From: Candidatus Latescibacterota bacterium
Lineage (GTDB): Bacteria; Latescibacterota; UBA2968; UBA8231
DNA length: 53,184 nt
Assembly (NCBI GenBank): GCA_016187725.1
Contig: JACPJE010000061.1
Span: forward strand, 1 to 53,184
Reading direction: 5' to 3'
Shown: in pieces, positions 8,136-15,459 of the stretch
How the letters are laid out: every line of letters starts with the position of its first letter
Numbering within the stretch: position 1 is the first letter of the stretch
Notes under the pieces: model-generated
What the model saw: the letters and a program-made list of their open reading frames with translations, nothing else
Told to the model about the DNA's origin: nothing
Databases searched by the model: none
Position numbers and translations under genes: made by a program

Positions 8136-9596
8136 ATGCCGGCGGTTATCGATCCGCATCTCAGCGCCGATGGCGCGGTGGATTTCCGCACGGTGGACAG
8201 CATCCTCGCCAGTCTCATCCGGCCGGGCATGACGGACGAGGAAAAGGTCCTGCGGGTCTTTCACACCATCCGGCGGATGTTCGTGCACGGCCCCGTCCAT
8301 CCCTCCCTGGCCTTTGATTTCCACCGGATCATGCACGTGCTGGGGACCGGGGCCTGCCTGTCCATGACCACACCGCTGCACCTGCTCTACCAGCGGTTGG
8401 GGTACGAGAGTCAGAGCTGGGTGCACAATGGCCACCACATGATGCAGGTGTGGTACGGCGGGGTCTGGCACTGCCTCGATCCCCACATGAACTTCTACTG
8501 TTACGACCGCTCCAGCCCGCCGCAAATCGCCTCGATTCAGCAACTCCAGGAGGACCCGACCCTCGCCCGCCAGGCAGTCGCCGAGGGCCGCGCCGGAGCG
8601 GGCTTTCTGCTGTGCGGGGATTCGCCCGACTGGTTTGCGGGCAAGGAGGGGGAGTGGTACCTGGAGGCCGGCGGCCAGTGGCCGGCGCTGAAGGTCGAAG
8701 AGCCCTTTGGCCGGCTGGCGCTGCGCCCGGGCGAGAGTTATGTCCGCACCTGGCGCCCCGGCGAGCACTTCTTCAAGGCCGGCTGGCTTCCCCGGGACGG
8801 CACCGGCCCGATCCACCACTGCGCTGAGGCCGATCGCCGGGACACGGTCAACTGGCCTCTGTACGAGCCCCATGGCTGGAGCGGGCGCCCAGGCGGCGAG
8901 CGCACCTATTACCGCGCCTGGGGGGTGGGCCGGCTGGCCTACCGGCCCGATTTTGCCGACCGCAATTTTTTTGCTGCGCTGACACATCAGCAGAACCTCA
9001 GAACAGTGGCTCGGAGAGGTAGCACCGCCCTGGTCCAGGCGGAGCTGACCCGCCCTGCCGAGGTGATCTTCTCCATCGCCTGCCCCTACGTGTTGACCGC
9101 AGGAGAGCTGCGCCTCAGCGCTGGGGACACCGGCCAGGTGAGCGCCTGGATCAGGGTGAACGATACCCCCGCCGCAGCCGCTGAGCGGGGGTGCCAGGGG
9201 TTGGCGCACGATTTTGCGCCGCTGGGCTGGCAGGTCGGGAGCGGCGGTCTGGCCGCGCGCTTCGCCGATGAGGTCAACGGCTGTTTCGAGGGGTACCTGC
9301 TCAAGGTGCAGTTGGCCGGGGGAGCGGCAGTGACCGGGATGGAACTGATCAGCCACTTTCAACTGAACCGGTATTCGCTGCCCCATCTGGTTCCAGGGAG
9401 GAACCTCATCTCCGTGACCGCGCATCATTTTGGCGCACCGCTGCAGGTGCGCTACGACTGGTCAGAGGGACCGGATTGGGCCTGCCGGCGCTCCGCCCAG
9501 CGCCTGTTCACCGCAGCGGGCACCTGGGAGATCGAGGTGGCTGGCCCAAGGTATCCGCGCATGGAGGCCCTCATGCTGGAAGTACCTGCCGGTTGA
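8136..9596 (+). CDS. Transglutaminase-like fold protein
   Basis: The protein has 486 residues from ATG 8136; GTG 8127 is an alternative. ACLSMTTPLHLLYQRLGY with Cys74, NGHHMMQVWYGG with His100/101 and WHCLDPHMNFY with Asp115 give the order and spacing of the Cys-His-Asp triad of transglutaminase-like cysteine hydrolases. Residues 120-486 look beta-rich, without membrane segments. No signal peptide is seen, so it is probably cytoplasmic. Transglutaminase-like proteins act as peptidases, N-glycanases or amide-forming enzymes. It follows the EthD gene closely. I do not recognise the C-terminal region. Confidence 0.65.
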   Translation: MPAVIDPHLSADGAVDFRTVDSILASLIRPGMTDEEKVLRVFHTIRRMFVHGPVHPSLAFDFHRIMHVLGTGACLSMTTPLHLLYQRLGYESQSWVHNGHHMMQVWYGGVWHCLDPHMNFYCYDRSSPPQIASIQQLQEDPTLARQAVAEGRAGAGFLLCGDSPDWFAGKEGEWYLEAGGQWPALKVEEPFGRLALRPGESYVRTWRPGEHFFKAGWLPRDGTGPIHHCAEADRRDTVNWPLYEPHGWSGRPGGERTYYRAWGVGRLAYRPDFADRNFFAALTHQQNLRTVARRGSTALVQAELTRPAEVIFSIACPYVLTAGELRLSAGDTGQVSAWIRVNDTPAAAAERGCQGLAHDFAPLGWQVGSGGLAARFADEVNGCFEGYLLKVQLAGGAAVTGMELISHFQLNRYSLPHLVPGRNLISVTAHHFGAPLQVRYDWSEGPDWACRRSAQRLFTAAGTWEIEVAGPRYPRMEALMLEVPAG

Positions 9597-9640
9597 GGGG
9601 GATTCTCCGCTACTGAGCTGAACCCAAGGAGTTCGCTGGT

Positions 9641-10807
9641 ATGACTGCTATTGACGAAGTTGCGCTACCCGCGCCGGCGCGCGCGGCCCTGGAGGAGGTG
9701 GTGGGCCGTGCGCTCGGCAAAGAGCACGTGGAGGTCGTGGACTGGTCGATCCAGAAGGTGCCAGGCGGCCTGGATCGGTCCTCCACGGTCTACCGGGCGA
9801 CTGGCACGGCCAATGTGGGAAAGGGCCTACAAGAGTGGTCCGTGTTCCTCAAGGTATTCCAGCCGCTGCCGGGAAGAGAGGACCCGGCGAGCGCCTTCTA
9901 CTGGCGACGGGAGCCAGAGGCGTTTGCTTCTGGCATCCTGGACCAGTTGGCAGAGGGACTGGTCGGACCGCGTCTGCTCGGCACCGAAGACCACGGCACC
10001 GAGGTCTGGTTGTGGCTCGAACACGTGGGCGGTGTTCCCGGCACGGAGTGGACCCTCGACCAGGCCCTGGCTGCGGTGCGAAAACTCGGCACCTTCAGCG
10101 GCGCGTACCTGGCCGGGAGGCAACTCCCGTCGGAGCCGTGGATTCTGCGTGACTTGCGGCACGCCTGGGCGGTTGAGGCGGCGCCGGGCATTGCCCGGTT
10201 GGCGGCGATGCGCGATCACCCGCTGGTGCGGATCGGCTGGTCCGACGGGCTCGATGAGGTGGTCCTCCGCTTCTGGGAGGATGACCGGCCGCGATTCCTA
10301 GAGGCGCTGGGTCGCCTGCCGCGGACCCTGCAACACGGAGACCCGAATCCGTTGAACATGTTTGTGCGCCCTGTCGCCTCTGGTGGGAACGGCAGGGCTG
10401 GAGGCGTTGAACAAACGGTGGTCATCGACTGGGCCTTCCTGTGCATCACCCCCCTGGGAGAGGATCTGGCTACCCTGGCGAGTTATGCAGCGGCCTGGGG
10501 TAGAGGAAAACCCGGGATCGACGCGCAGGCCACCACCGCGCTGATCATCGAAACCTACACCGAAGGGTTGCGCGAGAACGGCTGGCGCGGTGACGCCCAA
10601 CTCGTGCGGCTGGGGTACCACCTGACCAAGGCGCTGAGGTACCTGCTCCACCCCTTTGTGCTCGAACTCCTCGACGAGGTGGACCATACGCGCGCGGAAC
10701 AGAAATTTGGCAAGCCAGTGAAAGAGATCCTGCAATCTGTGCCGAACATCCTGCAACGCGGCCTCGCGGCCGCCGGCGAAGCGCGCCGCATGATGGGTCA
10801 GCGCTAG
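9641..10807 (+). CDS. Aminoglycoside-phosphotransferase-like kinase
   Basis: The 388-residue protein starts at ATG 9641 behind CAAGGAG. The kinase-like fold is shown by VFLKVF (ATP-binding Lys strand), the Brenner/catalytic loop LQHGDPNPLNMF (His232, Asp234) and VVIDWAFL for the metal-binding Asp. APH-family proteins phosphorylate antibiotics, choline, homoserine or other small hydroxyl compounds, and the acceptor here is unknown. It lies between the transglutaminase-like gene and the second Gfo/Idh gene in a same-strand run. That fits a small-molecule pathway better than a resistance island. Confidence 0.8.
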   Translation: MTAIDEVALPAPARAALEEVVGRALGKEHVEVVDWSIQKVPGGLDRSSTVYRATGTANVGKGLQEWSVFLKVFQPLPGREDPASAFYWRREPEAFASGILDQLAEGLVGPRLLGTEDHGTEVWLWLEHVGGVPGTEWTLDQALAAVRKLGTFSGAYLAGRQLPSEPWILRDLRHAWAVEAAPGIARLAAMRDHPLVRIGWSDGLDEVVLRFWEDDRPRFLEALGRLPRTLQHGDPNPLNMFVRPVASGGNGRAGGVEQTVVIDWAFLCITPLGEDLATLASYAAAWGRGKPGIDAQATTALIIETYTEGLRENGWRGDAQLVRLGYHLTKALRYLLHPFVLELLDEVDHTRAEQKFGKPVKEILQSVPNILQRGLAAAGEARRMMGQR

Positions 10808-10892
10808 CGCGAGCCTGGGGAAAGGTTCCCTTTGGCCTGGTCAGGTCCCCGGACCGCGGACTACTCGATCAAACCAGCAGAGGAGGAATGAA

Positions 10893-12032
10893 ATGGCCGG
10901 TCATCCGGTGTGTGTGGGCGTGGTCGGCTGCGGCACCATCGCCCAGTTTCACTTCCAGGCTGTCAAAGAGTTGGGCGAAGATACCGCCGCACTAGTCGCC
11001 CTGTGCGACCTGAGAGAAGAACGCCTGGAGCAGGCGCACCAACTTTGGCCGGCAGCCCGGCTGGCGCGGGAGGTGCGCGAGTTGATGGCGCCGGGGGACC
11101 TCGACCTGGTGATCGTGGGCACCATGCCCCACACCCATGCCTCCATCGCCATCGCGGCGCTGGAGGGAGGGGCGCACGTGTTGTGCGAAAAGCCCTTTGC
11201 CATGAACGCGGCCGAGGGCCAGGCCATCCTCGACGCCGCGGCGGGCGCGGGTCGGCAGTTCCAGTTGTGCACCAACCTGCGCTACCTGCCTACCTCGCAG
11301 TACCTGCGCGAGTTGGTGAACTCAGGCAGCGTGGGCATACCTCTCCTCTGCAAGATCTGGAGCTACCACCTCAACCCGCCCTGGTGGGCTCCCCACTACC
11401 ACCGGTCTACCTCGGGCGGAGGGGTCCTGGCCTCCACCCTGATCCACGCCCTGGACCAGGCCATCTGGGTCAGCGGCTGCCCCAATCCCCTCTCGGTCCA
11501 GGCGGTGGCCCGGCGGGTCTTTCCCGAAAAGCGGGGGCCGCTGGCCACCGGAGAGGTTCGGGCGCGTTATGACGTGGAAGACCTGCTGAGCGGTTTTGTC
11601 CGTTTCGACAACGGCATGGTCGCCACCCTGGAGGGCAACTGGTGCTACGAGCGCGGGGACAGCATCGGCTTCGAACTGGTCACCACCCAGGCGACCCTGA
11701 GCAGTGTCCCCTTTGGCGTGCTGGTGGATAAAGGAGGGAAGGTGGTCGATCAGACCCCTGAACTGGCCGGGGCGGAATTCGCCCGGAGAGCCTTCTGGCA
11801 CCTGACCGACCAGGTGGAGCCGGGCAAACCCCTCGAGGTCGCAGACACGGAACTCATCGCCGCCTGGACGCGCAGCATCTGCGCCCAGGACGCCGATGCC
11901 ATCCAGCGTCTGATTCAAGGTCGCCCTTGGGAATTGCAGAATAGGCGCCAACTCCTCAACCTGCAGCGCCTGATCGACGGCTGCTACGAGTCGGCGCAGC
12001 TGGGCCGCCCAGTCGAGCTGGCGCCCGCCTGA
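10893..12032 (+). CDS. Gfo/Idh/MocA-family oxidoreductase
   Basis: The 379-residue protein starts at ATG 10893 after GAGGAGGAATGAA. VCVGVVGCGTIAQFHFQAV is a complete Rossmann Gly motif. VLCEKPFAMN is the EKP motif. GGGVLASTLIHALDQAIW is the substrate-domain His motif. Length and domain order are normal, in contrast to the shortened paralogue at 2299. The expected activity is NAD(P)-dependent oxidation or reduction of a sugar or cyclitol hydroxyl. A small hairpin (arms 12032-12036 and 12041-12045) overlaps the stop, and the next gene converges from the other strand. Confidence 0.85.
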   Translation: MAGHPVCVGVVGCGTIAQFHFQAVKELGEDTAALVALCDLREERLEQAHQLWPAARLAREVRELMAPGDLDLVIVGTMPHTHASIAIAALEGGAHVLCEKPFAMNAAEGQAILDAAAGAGRQFQLCTNLRYLPTSQYLRELVNSGSVGIPLLCKIWSYHLNPPWWAPHYHRSTSGGGVLASTLIHALDQAIWVSGCPNPLSVQAVARRVFPEKRGPLATGEVRARYDVEDLLSGFVRFDNGMVATLEGNWCYERGDSIGFELVTTQATLSSVPFGVLVDKGGKVVDQTPELAGAEFARRAFWHLTDQVEPGKPLEVADTELIAAWTRSICAQDADAIQRLIQGRPWELQNRRQLLNLQRLIDGCYESAQLGRPVELAPA

Positions 12033-12082
12033 GCAGAATGCTGCTTCTGATGCTGGCCTTCAGCCTTCAAGTAGGGTCTGCT

Positions 12083-13213
12083 TCAGAGCCCGAGCGGGTA
12101 CTGCCCGAAGTCGCGCACTGCCTGGCGCATGGCCAGGTAGTTTTCGAGGCGGGTTCCCGGCTGCAGCACGTTGCTGGTGGTCACCACCAGGCCGCCGCCC
12201 CGGGCCGCCCCGGCAATGGCCTGGCGCACCTGGGCCCGGGCCTGGGCGGGCGGGGCGCTGATCAGGGTGTCGCAGTCCACCCCGCCAAAAAAGCAGAGCC
12301 GGCCGCCGTAGCGCTGCTTGAGGCGGGCCAGGTCCATGCCGATGGCCGGCTGGATCCCGTGCCAGCCGGCGATGCCCAGGTCCACAAAGGAATCGAGCAG
12401 GTCCCACACCAGGCCGTCGGTGTGTTTGATGAAGACCCTCCCCCGGCGGTGCACAGCTTCGGCCTGGCGAGCCAGGCCGGGCAGGATGAATTCGGCGAAG
12501 CGCTCCCGGCCCATGATGGGCCCGCGGTTGTCGGAGTAGTCGTCGGTGGTCATCACCGCGTCGGCCCCGGCGTCGAGCAGGGCCTCGATCCAGGCGATGG
12601 ACTGCTCGACGTACACCTCCACCGCCCGGTGCACGAAGGGTGGGTCGGTGATCATGCGCATCAGGAACTCCTCCATGCCCACGGTCTGCTCCCAGGGGAA
12701 GGTGCCGTCCACTGGGGAGCGGGCCACGATGAAGTGGGTGTCGCCCAGTTCGGCGACCACGTGGCGCAGCACCTCCAACTGGGAGGGGTCGATGGCGGCT
12801 GGAGTCCCCGGATCGGGCAGGTCGGCGATGCCGAGATCGGGGAAGTGGTGCTGCACCGCCAGGCTGCCGGCCTCGGGATTGAAGGTCAAGGAGCGGCCCC
12901 GGGCGTCCACCCACGAGTACGGCCCGGTCATGCGGGGTCGGGGGTGAGGGCCAGTTGCGGGGACCACTGGCACCCGCACGTAGTCCCACTCCAGGGCGCG
13001 CGGCAATTCGACGTGGACCGCGCAGTAATCGGCCACCACCTCGTCGCGCTGGCCGCTCCACAGGGCTTCCAACTCCCGCCAGCCGGCGTTGCACAGGCTG
13101 GGGCGGCCGAGGATCTGCGCAGCCAGCGCGCCGTCCACCTGGTTCTCTCCGGTGGGGACCCGGTCTGCTTCCCGGTGGCAGAGGGAGGCGAGGATTCGTT
13201 CTCTGGGTTTCAT
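12083..13213 (-). CDS. Uroporphyrinogen decarboxylase-family protein (UroD-like)
   Basis: The 376-residue protein starts at ATG 13213-13211, behind AGGAG at a 7-nt distance. MKPRERILASLCHREADRVP is the standard opening of the UroD-like/corrinoid-methyltransferase group. The TIM-barrel C-terminus has FIKHTDG, GIAGWHGIQP and LCFFGGVDCDTL. The substrate-pocket features of true HemE are not obvious, so this is more likely a methyltransferase or unknown UroD-like enzyme than a heme-synthesis enzyme. It is the only intact minus-strand gene in the first 52 kb. It is divergent from the Rrf2 gene across 154 bp. Confidence 0.8.
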   Translation of the reverse strand: MKPRERILASLCHREADRVPTGENQVDGALAAQILGRPSLCNAGWRELEALWSGQRDEVVADYCAVHVELPRALEWDYVRVPVVPATGPHPRPRMTGPYSWVDARGRSLTFNPEAGSLAVQHHFPDLGIADLPDPGTPAAIDPSQLEVLRHVVAELGDTHFIVARSPVDGTFPWEQTVGMEEFLMRMITDPPFVHRAVEVYVEQSIAWIEALLDAGADAVMTTDDYSDNRGPIMGRERFAEFILPGLARQAEAVHRRGRVFIKHTDGLVWDLLDSFVDLGIAGWHGIQPAIGMDLARLKQRYGGRLCFFGGVDCDTLISAPPAQARAQVRQAIAGAARGGGLVVTTSNVLQPGTRLENYLAMRQAVRDFGQYPLGL

Positions 13214-13331
13214 GGCCTGCTCCTGGGTGAGGGGGTGGAGTGACACGTGGGCAAGATCCGTGCCAGGCGGAGATCGGTCCCGGTGGAGATCATAGGAACC
13301 TGCTATTGTCCTTGTCCCCTGGTCTTTAATC

Positions 13332-13362
13332 TTGATAACACGATCTCAATATCTTAAAATTG
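13332..13362 (+). promoter_or_regulatory. Promoter with overlapping dyad for Rrf2 gene
   Basis: TTGATA (13332-13337), a 17-nt spacer and TAAAAT (13355-13360) make a near-consensus sigma70 promoter. The -10 box ends 7 nt before ATG 13368, so transcription would begin at or next to the start codon, giving a leaderless mRNA. This agrees with the lack of a Shine-Dalgarno sequence. An imperfect dyad CAAT-N8-ATTG (13347-13362) covers the -10 box and is a candidate operator. Confidence 0.6.
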
Positions 13363-13367
13363 GACCT

Positions 13368-13808
13368 ATGCCCTTTTCCCAGGCCACCAAATATTGCATC
13401 CGCGCCGTGCTCTACCTGGCCGAACACAGCGATGACAAGCCGGTGATGAGCCGGCAGATCGCCAAGGCGCTCCGCGTCCCGGAGCCTTTTCTGGCCAAGA
13501 TCCTCCAGCAGCTTTCCAAGCGCGGTTTGCTGTGCTCCTTCAAGGGGCGGGGGGGCGGTTTTGTGTTGGCACGCCCGGCCAGTCAGATCCACCTTGGGGA
13601 GGTGGTGGAGGCGGTCGAAGGATCGCAGTTCGGCGAAGAATGTATTCTCGGCCTCGAAGCGTGTTCGTCCGAAGATCCCTGCCCGTTGCACGACCAATGG
13701 AGCAGGTTCAAGGTGGAAATGCTGGGGGTCATGCGCGTGCAGAGCATCGAGGAAGTGATGCAGAAGTCCCTCGGCAGGAAGAACCGCAAACGGGCCCGGC
13801 CGGTCTGA
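13368..13808 (+). CDS. Rrf2-family Fe-S transcriptional regulator
   Basis: The 146-residue protein has the winged-helix start ATKYCIRAVLYLAEH, a recognition region IAKALRVPEPFLAKILQQLSKRGLL and the wing GRGGGFVLARP, all typical of Rrf2 proteins. Cys92, Cys99 and Cys105 match the three-cysteine cluster spacing of IscR/NsrR-type members, so an Fe-S cluster that senses NO, oxygen or iron status is likely. It starts at ATG 13368 with no ribosome site, probably on a leaderless transcript. It sits 49 bp upstream of the Rieske/cytochrome b/HAO-like operon. It is the natural candidate to regulate that operon and itself. Whether it is NsrR-like or another subtype cannot be decided by eye. Confidence 0.85.
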   Translation: MPFSQATKYCIRAVLYLAEHSDDKPVMSRQIAKALRVPEPFLAKILQQLSKRGLLCSFKGRGGGFVLARPASQIHLGEVVEAVEGSQFGEECILGLEACSSEDPCPLHDQWSRFKVEMLGVMRVQSIEEVMQKSLGRKNRKRARPV

Positions 13809-13857
13809 ACGGGTGGCCTGGGTCCTGTCCCGTCCCACCACGCCTGGAGGAGTGGCC

Positions 13858-14364
13858 ATGAGCACCGAGCACGACGCACCCCCACCGGGAGAGGAAGGAG
13901 TGACCAGGCGCACCTGGCTGGCCGGGGCCCTGATGGGGGCGGGTCTGCTGGCCAGCTATGGCACCCTGGCCTTTCAGTTCCTGAGCTTCCTGCTCCCCAA
14001 GCGCCTGAAGGGCGAGACCCGCCTGCTCTTTGTGGGCCCGGTGGACCGCTTTGCCCTGGGCAGCGTGCAGACCATCATGGACCTGAAGGGCAACGAGATC
14101 CTGGTCAGGCGCAATGGGTCGGATTTTCAAGCCTTCAGCTCGGTGTGCCCCCACCTGGGCTGCCGGGTGCAGTGGATGCCCGGCGAGGGGCGCTTCTTCT
14201 GTCCCTGCCACCGGGGGGTCTTCGACGCCGACGGGAAGGCCATCTCGGGTCCCCCCGCTGACGCCGGCCAGCGCCTGGCCGACGCGCCGCTGGTGGTGGA
14301 TAAGGACAACGGGGTGGTGTACCTGGAGGTCGAAGTCCCCAATAGGAAGGGAGGCCGGGCATGA
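13858..14364 (+). CDS. Rieske iron-sulfur protein
   Basis: The 168-residue protein starts at ATG 13858 after GGAGGAG. A twin-arginine-like TRRTWLAGALMGAGLLASYG near residue 18 gives the N-terminal membrane anchor. The cluster boxes are canonical: C97-P-H99-L-G-C102 and C115-P-C117-H118, followed by GPPADAGQRL. It should carry a high-potential [2Fe-2S] centre on the periplasmic side and take electrons from quinol bound to the neighbouring cytochrome b, whose start overlaps its stop (ATGA). It is the first gene of the HAO-like operon. Confidence 0.93.
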   Translation: MSTEHDAPPPGEEGVTRRTWLAGALMGAGLLASYGTLAFQFLSFLLPKRLKGETRLLFVGPVDRFALGSVQTIMDLKGNEILVRRNGSDFQAFSSVCPHLGCRVQWMPGEGRFFCPCHRGVFDADGKAISGPPADAGQRLADAPLVVDKDNGVVYLEVEVPNRKGGRA

Positions 14365-15437
14365 GCGCGGGAAACCAGGCGTCCGGAGGGGGAATGCCGG
14401 GTTATCTCAAGTCCCTCTTCCCCATGGACTGGGAACTGGTGCGCCACGCCGGGGCCGAGCCGGTTCCCTATCATCTCAAAAAATGGTGGTTCTGCCTGGG
14501 GGGTACCCCCCTCTACCTGCTGGTGGTCCAGGTGCTGACCGGCATCGCCCTGACCTTCTACTACGTGCCTTCCCCGCAGGAGGCCTACGCCAGCGTGGCG
14601 GCCATCACCAATGACCTGCGCTTCGGCTGGTACATCCGCTCGCTGCACAAGTGGTCGGGCAATCTGATGATCGTGGCGGTTTTCCTGCACCTGCTGCGGG
14701 TGTACTTCACCGGGGCCTACCGCCATCCGCGCCAGCTCAACTGGTGCATCGGCCTGGCGCTTTTGGGAACCACCCTCACCTTCGGCTTCACCGGGTACTC
14801 GCTGATCTACGAGCAGCTCAGCTTCTGGGGCGCCACCGTGGCCACCAACCTGGCCGAGGCCGTGCCGCTGGTGGGGGGACAGCTGGCCTACTTCCTGCGC
14901 GGGGGCCCGGTGGTGGGGGAGAACACCCTGACCCGCTTTTTCATCCTGCATATCGGCATGCTGCCCACGGTGATGTTCGCGCTGCTGGGCCTGCACATCC
15001 TGCTGATCCGCATGCACGGGGTCACCGAACTCCAGTTCGAAGGGGAGAAGGTTTCCAAGGAGGAGCGCTTCTTCCGCTTCTGGCCCGAACACGCCACCAC
15101 CGAATTGCTCATCGGGGTGCTGCTGATGTACCTGCTGACCATCCTGGCCCTGGTCTTTCCGGCCGGGTTGGGCGAGCCGGCCGATCCGACCCAGACCCCT
15201 CCCCATATCAAGCCGGAGTGGTATTTCTATTTCAGCTTCCGCCTGCTCAAGCTGACCTCGCTGCACCTGAGCGTGGCCCTGACCATGGTGGGCGGGGCGG
15301 TGGTCTTCTGCTGGCCCTTTATCGAGGAATGGCTGCAGCGCAAATACCGGGTGCCCGAATCCTTTTCGGTGGTGCTGGGGGTGGTGGGGTTTCTGGGGTT
15401 TCTAATCCTGACCGTCTGGGAGAGCATCGCGCCTTGA
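14361..15437 (+). CDS. Cytochrome b (b6/b-type, quinol-oxidising)
   Basis: The 358-residue membrane protein has the usual eight-helix pattern. Heme ligands His96 and His110 lie on helix B, His197 and His212 on helix D. The 14-residue gap in the second pair is the cytochrome b6-type spacing, against 13 in mitochondrial-type cytochrome b. The Qo-site motif P285-E-W-Y288 is intact. With the Rieske protein it should form a quinol-oxidising complex. No cytochrome c1 or f gene follows. Instead the octaheme protein at 15460 takes that place, so electrons may pass directly to or from it. Confidence 0.92.
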   Translation: MSAGNQASGGGMPGYLKSLFPMDWELVRHAGAEPVPYHLKKWWFCLGGTPLYLLVVQVLTGIALTFYYVPSPQEAYASVAAITNDLRFGWYIRSLHKWSGNLMIVAVFLHLLRVYFTGAYRHPRQLNWCIGLALLGTTLTFGFTGYSLIYEQLSFWGATVATNLAEAVPLVGGQLAYFLRGGPVVGENTLTRFFILHIGMLPTVMFALLGLHILLIRMHGVTELQFEGEKVSKEERFFRFWPEHATTELLIGVLLMYLLTILALVFPAGLGEPADPTQTPPHIKPEWYFYFSFRLLKLTSLHLSVALTMVGGAVVFCWPFIEEWLQRKYRVPESFSVVLGVVGFLGFLILTVWESIAP

Positions 15438-15459
15438 GCCAGATACAAGGGAGGAAGAA

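Noticed and set aside
9641-10807. Antibiotic-resistance kinase
   Set aside because: Only the general APH fold is visible. The neighbours are metabolic and nothing points to an antibiotic substrate.
12083-13213. HemE, the heme-pathway uroporphyrinogen decarboxylase
   Set aside because: The start and pocket residues fit the broad UroD-like/methyltransferase group better, and no other heme synthesis gene is nearby.
12038-13243. Plus-strand open frame opposite the UroD-like gene
   Set aside because: Composition is repetitive Gly/His/Val-rich antisense of a clear UroD protein with a proper start and Shine-Dalgarno sequence on the other strand.
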